Shown in pieces: positions 20,144 through 28,084 of a stretch of DNA of 31,463 nucleotides (the stretch's first letter is position 1; each line of letters opens with the position of its first letter). A model generated the notes under the pieces. That model saw only the letters and a list, made by a program, of their open reading frames with translations. It had not been told where the DNA came from and made no database searches. Made by a program: the position numbers and the translations under genes. This stretch comes from a virus. The DNA is taken from the IMG/VR virus record IMGVR_UViG_3300009413_000044, positions 1 to 31,463 of that record; one strand, given 5' to 3'.

Positions 20144-21705
20144 TGGAGAGGGCTGACAAGGCGCGTCTGAAGGCGCTGTCATCACATCCTGGGGAGTTCA
20201 TTAGTCGCCTGAAGATTGTGGACGAGAAGGGTCAGGAGCGGTTGTTTAACGAGCCGTTTTCCGAGCAGGTATTGGCATTGAAGGACTTCATGTCTCCTGC
20301 TGAGACGGTGATTCATTACAAGCCGCGTCAGATCGGAGATACGACGATAGCGACGGCATACAACTTCGATTACTTGTATTGGTGCCCAGACCCGGTACGC
20401 TGTCTTGTGGTTGCTGATTCGTATGAATCGACTGATGCTATTTTTGGCCGGGTTCGGCATTACTACCGGTCATTGCCGAGGGCTTTGCGGCGTCAGGTTG
20501 GGCGGTCGAACAAGCGTGAGTTGTTGTTTGACGACACGCAGGCTCGTTTCCGGTGCATGACGGCTGGTTGGCGGAGTGAGGCGCGTGTTTGGACGTATCA
20601 GCGTCTTCATGCGGACGAGTTGGCATTTTGGCCGAATGCTGAGGAGGTGTGGGCCTCGATCACATCAACAATGCACGAGGGCCCGCACAGGAAGATCATC
20701 ATTGTTTCGACTGCGGATGGTCCTGGGAACTTGTTTCATCAGAAGGTATTGGCGGCGATGGAGGCGCAGCGGAACGGCGATGAGTCGGTTGCGTTTCGAT
20801 TCTTCAAGTGGTCGGACCATGCTGCGTATAGTGCCCAGACGCCAGACGGTTGGGAGCCTGATGGAGAGGAGTGGGAGCTATCGCAGAAGCATGATTTAAG
20901 TCTTGAGCAGTTGTATTGGCGTCATGACAAGATTCATGGGGTGAACGGGATTGGCGCGCGTCGTTTCAGGCGCGAGTATCCGTTGACGATCGAGGACGGT
21001 TTCTCGATGTTTGACGGAAGCTGGTTTGACACCGATTATTTGAATGATGTGGTCTCGTCGTTGACCTTGGTTCAGGGAGATCTGCGTATCTACGAGCGGC
21101 CGTACCCTGGCTTGCAGTATGCGATAGGTGTTGACCCTTCGTGGTGCAACGGTGGGGACTACGCGGTTGCCCAGGTGTTGAGTTCCGATGGCCGTCAGGT
21201 GGCCACGCTATCAATGAATCAGGGTGGCGAGATTTTGTTTGCGACGAAGGTTGCGGAATTGTCTGCGCATTACAATCGCGGTCGTTGTTTGGTTGAGGCG
21301 AACACGGGTGGTGCTGGGACGGTTGTGATTCGGGAGTTGAACAAGGTTGGGATTCCCCTATGGCACAAACCGGCGAAGCCTGGGGTCAATGCGAGCAAGA
21401 CCCCAAAGTATTGGACGACGACACGCGGGAGCAAGGAGGAGGGGTATGCTCACCTTCGCCAGGTAGTAAATGGTGATGGCCTTGCGTTGAATGATCTTTC
21501 GACTGTTCAGGAGCTTATGCATATTCGTGAGATCAGCGGAAAGATCGAAGGCCAGGATGGCTACCATGACGACCACGCGGACGCATTGATGCTGGCTGAG
21601 TGGAATCGCAGGACCCTTCCTGAGGCGAAGACCAGCCCACTACATCATCGCAAGCGTTATTATGCACGCAAGAACCCGTTTAGTGCTTCTGGAACGATTC
21701 GGTAA
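20143..21705 (+). CDS. terL: Terminase large subunit (ATPase-nuclease)
   Basis: 520 aa, GTG at 20143 overlapping the TAG of the previous gene. ATPase domain: Walker A-like YKPRQIGDTT at ~59-68 (the lysine after GxG is replaced by D, as in the K-x-RQ-x-G-x-T variant of some terminases) and Walker B LHADELAFW at ~155-163. Coupling motif: IIIVSTADGPGN. Nuclease domain: IGVDPSWCNGGDYAV at ~328, LVEANTGGAG, and YHDDHADALMLAEW at ~473, giving the acidic metal-binding residues of the RNase H fold. It packages DNA into the procapsid through the portal encoded next. Confidence 0.93.
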   Translation: MERADKARLKALSSHPGEFISRLKIVDEKGQERLFNEPFSEQVLALKDFMSPAETVIHYKPRQIGDTTIATAYNFDYLYWCPDPVRCLVVADSYESTDAIFGRVRHYYRSLPRALRRQVGRSNKRELLFDDTQARFRCMTAGWRSEARVWTYQRLHADELAFWPNAEEVWASITSTMHEGPHRKIIIVSTADGPGNLFHQKVLAAMEAQRNGDESVAFRFFKWSDHAAYSAQTPDGWEPDGEEWELSQKHDLSLEQLYWRHDKIHGVNGIGARRFRREYPLTIEDGFSMFDGSWFDTDYLNDVVSSLTLVQGDLRIYERPYPGLQYAIGVDPSWCNGGDYAVAQVLSSDGRQVATLSMNQGGEILFATKVAELSAHYNRGRCLVEANTGGAGTVVIRELNKVGIPLWHKPAKPGVNASKTPKYWTTTRGSKEEGYAHLRQVVNGDGLALNDLSTVQELMHIREISGKIEGQDGYHDDHADALMLAEWNRRTLPEAKTSPLHHRKRYYARKNPFSASGTIR

Positions 21706-21711
21706 GGGGCT

Positions 21712-24090
21712 ATGTCAGAGAATACTGAAAGCAGAGATCAGCTTACTCCGAAAGATGTTCATGACCAGATCAAGGCTCATGACAAGCGCATGCGCGATGG
21801 TCAAAAAGACTGGACGCTATTCAAGAAGACATACCTGACCCAGTATTGGGAGCATGTAAACGGGAACATCCATCCGAACAATCCCCGTGTGACGGAGTTG
21901 GACGTTGAGGTCAATCGCTTGTGGGGAGTGATGTCCACATATTTGAGCGCGCTGTACCCGAGGGCCAGTCGTGCGGTGTTGACGCCTGATGCGAGCGGTC
22001 AGGGGGACGCCTACAAGTCCGAGATGGCGGTCAATCGTTGGTTGTCGAGTCGCCGGGTTCATCATCGTGTGATGACGGGCTTGAGGCAGGCGCTTCTTTA
22101 TCCGGGCTCTGGGATCAAGTTGGGGTACAACCCTGGTCGTGGGAACCCGCTGGACCGCATTTGGATGCGCGTGATCCCATGGTGGGAGATGGTTCTCGAC
22201 CATGATGTTGGTGACCGCGAGGATGAGCGGTTTCGTGGCCACATTTATTATCGCCCGAAGGTTGAAGTTGAGCAGGAATACGGCCTTGAAGACCTGGCTG
22301 GGACTCAGCGGGTGGATTTCCTGTCGAATCAGAGCACTGTTGCGGAGTCGAAGCGGACTCGTCGCGGGAATGATGTGGCGACTGGGGACGAGAGCGCGTT
22401 TGTGCGTGTCTTGGAGTTGTGCAACTTGACGGACACGATTGCGGACAAGGACGACCCCAGCATCGTGTACCAGGGCCGGCTTGAGATTTATGTCTTGGGT
22501 CAGGGCGGGAAGTCCAAAGAGCCGGTGTACATCGGCCCGCTTCCATTTGCTGAGAATGATGGGACTCCGATGAGCCACATCATGCCGCTCATTTTCAACC
22601 ATGAGCCTGAATTCCCGCTTCGAGGCATAGCCCACACGAAACGGTTGATGCCTCAGATTCGAGAGTTGAATGCGTATCGTTCATATATGGCGATGGCGAC
22701 CCGCAAGGACACGCGGCAATACGTCACCCGGAAGGGAACATTTAGCGCTGAGGAGATGACGAATCTGACCGAGGGCCATGACGGCTTGGTGTTGGAGGTT
22801 GAGTCTGGTTTTGAGCGCCCATTGGGTGATGCGATCATTCCGATTGTGAACGCACCGATTTCATCTGGCATTTCGCAGTATGTAGCGAATGCTGAGATGG
22901 ATTTGGAGCGCGTGATTGGAACGAGCCCACAGGCCCGTGGACAGATCACAAAGGCGACGGCTTTTGAGGTCCAGACGGTGACTCAATACACCGAGTCTGA
23001 GTTTGGGATGCACGCGAGCATCAAGGATCAATGGCTGGCGAACATGGTGGCGCTGTTGCTCCGTGCGCTGATCGCATCGATGCAAGACTCGGGCGATAGC
23101 GCGGGCGCATTTGAAGAGCAGCACGTTGACTTGGCCAAGGTTGGGGCCCGTTCGGATGGTGAAGCAGATACCGAGCGCGAAGAAGAGGCAACAGAGCCAG
23201 AGCCGTGGACTGTTGAGCGCATCAAGGCGCTGGCTAAAGAGGCTGGTGCAGACATCGAGAGCGAAGAGTTCCAAGAGATTTCTGAGCAGGTGACCAAAAA
23301 GCGTCATCTCGATGACATGGATGAGTCTGAGCTTGCGGCCCTGGGTGCTGCCATTAGCGGCACGGAGATGGATAAGAAGAAGGTTGCTGACGAGGAAGAA
23401 GAGGCTCAGGTTGAAGAGGCTTTGGTTCAGGGGATTGCATCGAATCAGGAGCCGTATGTCGATGAGGACGTGGTTCGCCCGCTGGGCATAGAGCGTGGCG
23501 AAGGCTACGCGGAGCTTCATCAGGAAGCCCTGACGCTCAAGGATCGAAGCGAGCACATTGTGGTCACGGCAGAGGACTTGGATGCCAAGTTTGAGATCAC
23601 GTTTGTTGAGGGTGGCCGAACACCCTTGACCGATGCCGCGATGCAGCAAAATCTGGTGGCCTTGATGGAGCCATATTCAGCGCTGTGGCAGCAGGCTCAG
23701 GACCCCAGCCCGATGGGTGCGTTTGCGCGCTCATACATGAAGGTGATGGCTGAGCGGTTTGACCTGCCGAAGGATCTGCATCCTGATGAGTTGGACGCGA
23801 AGTTCACCGAGATGCAGGAGGCTGAGGCCGAAGAGAAGAAGAGTGCCCCGAAAGAGGAGCAGATGGCTCCCGGTGATGAGCCTCCTGTCGATCCAGGTGA
23901 TGAGCAGATGGCGCAAGAGATCGCTCAAGTTGCTCAGCTACCTCCAGACCAGGCGATCATGGCGTTGAAGCAGATGTTTGCGAATGACCCAAACATGCAG
24001 CAGATGTTGGACCAGATTTCTGGTTTGCCTCCTGAGCAGCAGGCTCAGATGTTGCAGCAGATAGTGGGGGCCGCTGGTGCCCCTGTATAG
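21712..24090 (+). CDS. Portal protein
   Basis: 792 aa, ATG at 21712 shortly after terL. The N-terminal half has typical portal features: HDKRMRDGQKDWTLFKKTYLTQYW, LDVEVNRLWGVMSTYLSALYPRASRAVLTP, a central RVIPWWEMVLDHDVGDREDERFRGHIYY and a long helical FNHEPEFPLRGIAHTKRLMPQIRELNAYRSYM. The C-terminal ~300 residues are unusually acidic and Gln/Met-rich (DEEEEAQVEEALV, PPEQQAQMLQQIVG), probably a barrel or coiled-coil extension. It forms the dodecameric DNA channel at the capsid vertex. The call is supported by position between terL and the capsid genes. Confidence 0.88.
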   Translation: MSENTESRDQLTPKDVHDQIKAHDKRMRDGQKDWTLFKKTYLTQYWEHVNGNIHPNNPRVTELDVEVNRLWGVMSTYLSALYPRASRAVLTPDASGQGDAYKSEMAVNRWLSSRRVHHRVMTGLRQALLYPGSGIKLGYNPGRGNPLDRIWMRVIPWWEMVLDHDVGDREDERFRGHIYYRPKVEVEQEYGLEDLAGTQRVDFLSNQSTVAESKRTRRGNDVATGDESAFVRVLELCNLTDTIADKDDPSIVYQGRLEIYVLGQGGKSKEPVYIGPLPFAENDGTPMSHIMPLIFNHEPEFPLRGIAHTKRLMPQIRELNAYRSYMAMATRKDTRQYVTRKGTFSAEEMTNLTEGHDGLVLEVESGFERPLGDAIIPIVNAPISSGISQYVANAEMDLERVIGTSPQARGQITKATAFEVQTVTQYTESEFGMHASIKDQWLANMVALLLRALIASMQDSGDSAGAFEEQHVDLAKVGARSDGEADTEREEEATEPEPWTVERIKALAKEAGADIESEEFQEISEQVTKKRHLDDMDESELAALGAAISGTEMDKKKVADEEEEAQVEEALVQGIASNQEPYVDEDVVRPLGIERGEGYAELHQEALTLKDRSEHIVVTAEDLDAKFEITFVEGGRTPLTDAAMQQNLVALMEPYSALWQQAQDPSPMGAFARSYMKVMAERFDLPKDLHPDELDAKFTEMQEAEAEEKKSAPKEEQMAPGDEPPVDPGDEQMAQEIAQVAQLPPDQAIMALKQMFANDPNMQQMLDQISGLPPEQQAQMLQQIVGAAGAPV

Positions 24091-24673
24091 CTACAGATGC
24101 GCTGAGTGTGATTCGGTCGCAGACCATTTCTTTCGGTTCTCAGATCGTCCGCCTGAATATGAGTGTACCGAGTGTGAGGGTATGGCGCGATATGTGATTG
24201 CGGTCTCCAAGGCCCAATCGAATGATCCGCATGAGCACAAGAAGTTTTCATCTGAACGGACCAGCGGGTTGGCCTTGCACGAGTACATGTGCAATGTGTG
24301 CAAGCATCACTTTGATGAGATTATTGATTTCAGCAAAGGCGAGAAGCATGATGGGCCACAACAATGCCCAAAGTGTGATGTTGTCGATTCTCGATGGATT
24401 CCGTGTGCCCGCATTGACAGATTCAGCGAGACGTTCCCGCACTACGATCGTGGACTTGGTGTAATGTTGACGAGCAAACAACATCGGAGGGACGTGTGTA
24501 AAGCTCGTGGCCTTACCCCCGTTGATGGTGATTGGAACGTAGACAAAGAGTTTGATAAGTTTGATTCTGAAAATCAAAAAGATGAGAAAGAATACGCAGA
24601 TTATTGTGATCGGTTAGACAATCATCCAGCCTTTGCATCATGGCGCAAAGCCAACGACCAAGGGCGAGTTTAA
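24077..24673 (+). CDS. FmdB-like double zinc-ribbon protein, 198 aa
   Basis: GTG at 24077 overlaps the portal end by 14 bp. The N-terminus MPLYSYRCAECDSVADHFF...PEYECTECEGMARYVI is a classical FmdB-type zinc ribbon (CxxC...CxxC). A second, diverged ribbon follows (YMCNVCKHHFDEII...QCPKCDVVDSRWIPC). The C-terminal third is charged (DKEFDKFDSENQKDEKEYADYCDRLDNHPAFASWRKA). Small FmdB-like ribbons occur in many phage head clusters with unknown function. Here it may assist head assembly or act late as a regulator. Confidence 0.8.
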   Translation: MPLYSYRCAECDSVADHFFRFSDRPPEYECTECEGMARYVIAVSKAQSNDPHEHKKFSSERTSGLALHEYMCNVCKHHFDEIIDFSKGEKHDGPQQCPKCDVVDSRWIPCARIDRFSETFPHYDRGLGVMLTSKQHRRDVCKARGLTPVDGDWNVDKEFDKFDSENQKDEKEYADYCDRLDNHPAFASWRKANDQGRV

Positions 24674-24682
24674 GGAGACATC

Positions 24683-25303
24683 ATGCCTGTTGACCCCGCT
24701 ACTGGAGAGAGCCTTCCCTACGCTGGAGAGGCTGGAGCCGCCCCTGATGCACCACCCGTGCCGTCAGCGCCCGCTGTTGAGGGTGCGCCCCCTGAAGGGG
24801 CCCCGGCTGAGGGTGACCCTGAGATGATCCGTCTGGAGCAAATTGCAGCATCTGCGCCGCCCCCAGAGAAGCCATTTAGTGTGAAGACAATTGAAACTGT
24901 TGTTTCAGAGTTCAACGCGGCTATGTCAAAACTCTCGGGTGGCGAGATTCCTGAGATCGAAGTTGACCTGAGCGCGGCAAAGAATGGAAAGTGGGATGCG
25001 CCACTTCCCCCCGAACTGTTTTTGCCTCTGGTTGCTATTTCTGAGGCCCTTGGGATGATCGGCGGTGGAGAGTATGCGGACAAATACGGATTCGACCCGT
25101 TTGATGTCACCACAGACACCGATCTTCGCAAAGTGGCTGCACAGTTCAAGCGCATGGCCAAGGACAAGAAGCTGATCGCTGACCTTCAAGAGGGTGCAGA
25201 GGTGGAAGGTGAGGAGATGCCCGAAGAAGAGGGTGCTGAGATGGCTCCACCCCCTGCTGAAATGGGTGAAGAAGATCAGGTGCTTGCTGCGGGAATGGAA
25301 TAG
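24683..25303 (+). CDS. Acidic Pro/Ala-rich protein, possible assembly factor, 206 aa
   Basis: ATG at 24683 with AAGGAG upstream. It has a Pro/Ala/Gly-rich disordered N-terminus (to ~60), a helical core (PFSVKTIETVVSEFNAAMSKLSGGEIPEIEVDLS...FLPLVAISEALGMIGGGEYADKYGFDPFD...RKVAAQFKRMAKDKKLIADLQ) and a strongly acidic tail (EGEEMPEEEGAEMAPPPAEMGEEDQ). Position between portal and scaffold genes suggests a role in head assembly. No family recognised. Confidence 0.7.
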   Translation: MPVDPATGESLPYAGEAGAAPDAPPVPSAPAVEGAPPEGAPAEGDPEMIRLEQIAASAPPPEKPFSVKTIETVVSEFNAAMSKLSGGEIPEIEVDLSAAKNGKWDAPLPPELFLPLVAISEALGMIGGGEYADKYGFDPFDVTTDTDLRKVAAQFKRMAKDKKLIADLQEGAEVEGEEMPEEEGAEMAPPPAEMGEEDQVLAAGME

Positions 25304-25316
25304 ATCGAATAGTGTT

Positions 25317-25342
25317 ACGGCGTCTTGCGCCGTTTAATCTTT
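25317..25342 (+). terminator. Intrinsic terminator (rightward)
   Basis: ACGGCG-TCTTG-CGCCGT forms a perfect 6-bp stem (25317-25333) followed by TTAATCTTT. It falls between the 206-aa gene and the scaffold-like gene and would lower expression of downstream genes from upstream promoters. Confidence 0.55.
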
Positions 25343-25378
25343 CAGTGGTAGAGTCCTTTCAACTTTTAGGAGTTTTTT

Positions 25379-26371
25379 GTGAGCAACGAAGCAACCGATA
25401 ATACTGAGTCTGTTCAGGTGGTGGCCGAGGAAGCGCCCCCTGTTTCGACCGGTTTGCTGGAGTCGGATGACTCCAATGTGGAAACAGAGGCCGTTGAGGC
25501 TGCTGCGCCTGATGTAGAACAGGCACCTGCTGTTGAGGCAGAGCCCAAGGCTGAGGTCGAGAAACCTGAGCCAGGTGTAGATGAGCGCCGATTTGACCCC
25601 CTCTTCGCTGAGTTTGATGACGAAGAGATGAAGACCGATGACTTCTACGAGAAGATCACGGCTGATGACATCAAGGAACTTCCCACTGTTGCGCGTCGGA
25701 TGCTTCACAACTTCCGCATGGCGTATCGGCTGGAGAAGCAGAAGCTGGAATCGCAGCACGCAAAGCACAACGACAAGTACACAGAGCGCGAATCAGCGAT
25801 TGAGAACTTGGAACGTGACTTTGCGCGCCGACAGGCAGAGTTTGCTGCGGTAATTGATGACCCACGGGTAAAGGAAGCGCTGTCTGTTTCAGATGCTGAG
25901 CTTCCCGACATCATGAGTGAAGAGGGAATTCAGGCGAGGATCAACAAGGGGATTGCTGAGGGGCTGAACCAAGTGTTCAACCCGATGCGTGAGGCGTCTG
26001 CCGAGCGTCAGCAGGAATCTACCTATCTTGAGTTTCTTTCAGCACATCCTGAGATGAAAGAGAAGGCGTTTAAGACCGAGGTGGCAAGCCTTGTGAGTGA
26101 GAGGAAGGGCACCAATGCGCCGCTTTCTACTCAAGACGCCTATGAGATTATTCGGGCCCGACGACTTGTGGCACAGCACCAAAAGCGTGCATCACAAGAG
26201 CGAAAAGCCCGGTCTGAGTCTGCGCGACAGATTAAGCGTAGTTCAGTGAGTGGTTCGCCTGGAGTTGAGGACATTCCGCCTGAAATCAAGAAACAGGGTG
26301 CGGCATCCATTGTTTCTTGGTTGCAATCAAACCCCGAAGCCGCAAAGAGGATAGCATCCTCTCTCCGCTGA
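25379..26371 (+). CDS. Probable scaffolding protein, 330 aa
   Basis: GTG at 25379 with TAGGAG upstream. The N-terminal ~80 residues are acidic and disordered (VQVVAEEAPP, EAVEAAAPDVEQAPAVEAEPKAEVEKPEPG). A charged helical/coiled-coil middle follows (ARRMLHNFRMAYRLEKQKLESQHAKHNDKYTERESAIENLERDFARRQAEF), then a basic C-terminus (KRASQERKARSESARQIKRSSV). Acidic N-terminus, long helices, basic C-terminus and location directly before the capsid gene are the usual pattern of phage scaffolding proteins. The function is inferred from that pattern. Confidence 0.75.
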   Translation: MSNEATDNTESVQVVAEEAPPVSTGLLESDDSNVETEAVEAAAPDVEQAPAVEAEPKAEVEKPEPGVDERRFDPLFAEFDDEEMKTDDFYEKITADDIKELPTVARRMLHNFRMAYRLEKQKLESQHAKHNDKYTERESAIENLERDFARRQAEFAAVIDDPRVKEALSVSDAELPDIMSEEGIQARINKGIAEGLNQVFNPMREASAERQQESTYLEFLSAHPEMKEKAFKTEVASLVSERKGTNAPLSTQDAYEIIRARRLVAQHQKRASQERKARSESARQIKRSSVSGSPGVEDIPPEIKKQGAASIVSWLQSNPEAAKRIASSLR

Positions 26372-26392
26372 GAATCAACTTAGGAGCCTAAA

Positions 26393-27442
26393 ATGGCAAC
26401 CACGTCCCTTACTGTTGGCAATGAACTGTTGTCTACCACCATGCACATTCTTATGAAGGAATGGCGTGACAATGTTCATGAGTCCGTTGCGTTTCTGGAC
26501 GCCAGTGAGCGTGTCCACGGAGCCGGAAAGCCTGTCCAGGGCGGCGGCACCAAGATTGTGGTTCCACTCGGCTTTGGTGAGCACTCCTCGACCACCCGTC
26601 TTCAGACTGGTTTCGAGCGGATCAACCTCTCTGTGTCGGATGTGTTCCACCCTGCACAGTACGATTGGGGCCATGTGGTTCGTCCGGTCGCCATCTCCTC
26701 GGAAGAAGAGATGACCAACCAGGGTGACGCTGCGATTCTCTCCATTCTTGAGAGCCGCACCAAGATGACCGCCAACGCGCTCAAGCGTGAGTTCGTTCGT
26801 CAAATGGTGAAGGGCGCTGAGCCTGGCTGGGAAGACTGGGGCACCCTGAATGGTGTTGATGTCACTGGTGCAAGCGGCGGCCTTCTCGAACAAGACGCTG
26901 TTGGGGCCCAGGGCAACACCGTTGGTGGCGTGAATAAGGCCAGCTTTACAACCAAGACCGGTTGGCAGAACCAGATCTTTGATGGTGCTGGCTCTTTCAA
27001 CGCGAACGGCCTTGCTGGGCTGTACGACCTGAAGGTCGAGATCGATTCTGTCTCGCCCTCTGGCCCCCCGAACGTGATCCTTGCCTCTCGCGCCGGGTTC
27101 AAGAACCTGAAGCGTTCGTTGCAGGCCCATGAGCGGTACGTCGATCAAAGCAAGATCGATGGTGGTCGTTTGGTCGAGTATTGGGACGGTGTCCAGATCA
27201 ATGTCGAGCGGAACATGCCGACTACTGGAACCAACACCACCGCCGATCCGATCAGCTTCTACATGCTGAACCTGGACGACATCCACGTCCTTTGGGACCC
27301 GAAGGGATACTTCGACCTGAGCGACTTCGAGACTGTCTCGGGTGAGTACGACGTTCGTTCCGCCAAGCTGCGGTGCCGTGGTCAGTTGATCGCGAAGCAC
27401 CTCGGTTCCAGCGGTATCGCATTCGACTTGGAAACCTTCTAA
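26393..27442 (+). CDS. Major capsid protein
   Basis: 349 aa, ATG at 26393 with TAGGAGCC upstream. The N-terminus is MATTSLTVGNELLSTTMHILMKEWRDNVHESVAFLDASERV, followed by GGGTKIVVPLGFGEHSSTTRLQTGFERINLSVSDVFHPAQYDWGHVVRPVAISSEEEMTNQGDAAILSILESRTKMTANALKREFV, a glycine-rich central region and a PNVILASRAGFKNLKRSLQ...GGRLVEYWDGVQINVERNMP segment. This is the layout of an HK97-fold phage coat protein. Codon choice here is clearly richer in C-ending codons than in the upstream right-arm genes, as expected for the most highly expressed gene. A terminator follows directly. Confidence 0.85.
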   Translation: MATTSLTVGNELLSTTMHILMKEWRDNVHESVAFLDASERVHGAGKPVQGGGTKIVVPLGFGEHSSTTRLQTGFERINLSVSDVFHPAQYDWGHVVRPVAISSEEEMTNQGDAAILSILESRTKMTANALKREFVRQMVKGAEPGWEDWGTLNGVDVTGASGGLLEQDAVGAQGNTVGGVNKASFTTKTGWQNQIFDGAGSFNANGLAGLYDLKVEIDSVSPSGPPNVILASRAGFKNLKRSLQAHERYVDQSKIDGGRLVEYWDGVQINVERNMPTTGTNTTADPISFYMLNLDDIHVLWDPKGYFDLSDFETVSGEYDVRSAKLRCRGQLIAKHLGSSGIAFDLETF

Positions 27443-27454
27443 GTCACCTTGATT

Positions 27455-27486
27455 GGGTGGGGGCCATGGTGGTCCCTGCCCATTTT
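27455..27486 (+). terminator. Intrinsic terminator after capsid gene
   Basis: GGGTGGGGGCC (27455-27465) pairs with GGTCCCTGCCC (27471-27481) over 11 bp including three G-U pairs, with a 5-nt loop, followed by ATTTTC. It probably ends or attenuates the capsid transcript. Confidence 0.6.
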
Positions 27487-27518
27487 CATAGCCATATAGT
27501 CAAAAGTGGGAGGACAAC

Positions 27519-27998
27519 ATGGCAGTTCATAAGATAGACGGCGTCGATGGCGTTGATCATTTTCCAAAGAAGTTCGTGACGCTGTACGGCACGGCGGCAA
27601 TCACCAAGGGTGCCTGGGTCGCGCTCAACCTGTCTGATACGACAAATGGTCTTGGCGGCTCCGTTGTTACGGGTCCATCCACCACTGGGGCTGGCGATCC
27701 CCTGGTTTTTGGTGTGGCCACAGAAACCACAACGGCTGCTGGTAACATTGTGATCCAGACCGCAGGCCTGTATGGCGATAGCTCCATCGCTGGTAGTGGC
27801 GCTATGACCGATGGTAATATCACAGCAGGTCTTCCACTTGCTGCCGGAGACGATGGCTCTGCGGGTCAAATCGACCAGTATGAGGCTGGTACACACACCA
27901 ACTCTGGTATCGTCGGCATTGCACTTACTGCTGATGCTGCCGGATCCTACGGTGCTAACGAAGCAACCGTTATGATTATCGATCAGGGCCTCTTCTAA
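27519..27998 (+). CDS. Head decoration-like protein, 159 aa
   Basis: ATG at 27519 with GGGAGGA upstream. It is a beta-rich Gly/Thr/Ala protein (VTLYGTAAITKGAWVALNLSDTTNGLGGSVV, GDPLVFGVATETTTAAGNIVIQTAGLY, AGTHTNSGIVGIALTADAAG, NEATVMIIDQGLF). Composition and the motif of a 'capped' beta-barrel with GVA...AG repeats resemble the DUF2190/decoration proteins found next to capsid genes. It lies between two terminators, so it is expressed together with or after the capsid protein. The role is inferred. Confidence 0.7.
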   Translation: MAVHKIDGVDGVDHFPKKFVTLYGTAAITKGAWVALNLSDTTNGLGGSVVTGPSTTGAGDPLVFGVATETTTAAGNIVIQTAGLYGDSSIAGSGAMTDGNITAGLPLAAGDDGSAGQIDQYEAGTHTNSGIVGIALTADAAGSYGANEATVMIIDQGLF

Positions 27999-28030
27999 GC
28001 CATTTTCGCTACCGGGCTCCGCGCCCACTA

Positions 28031-28073
28031 CCGGCTGCTGGGGTACAATGCTTCAGCAGCCGGTTTTCTTTTG
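28031..28073 (+). terminator. Strong intrinsic terminator
   Basis: ACCGGCTGCTG (28031-28041) and CAGCAGCCGGT (28055-28065) form a perfect 11-bp stem with a 13-nt loop, followed by TTTCTTTT. It is the clearest terminator in the window and separates head genes from tail genes. Confidence 0.88.
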
Positions 28074-28084
28074 GGGGGTACACA

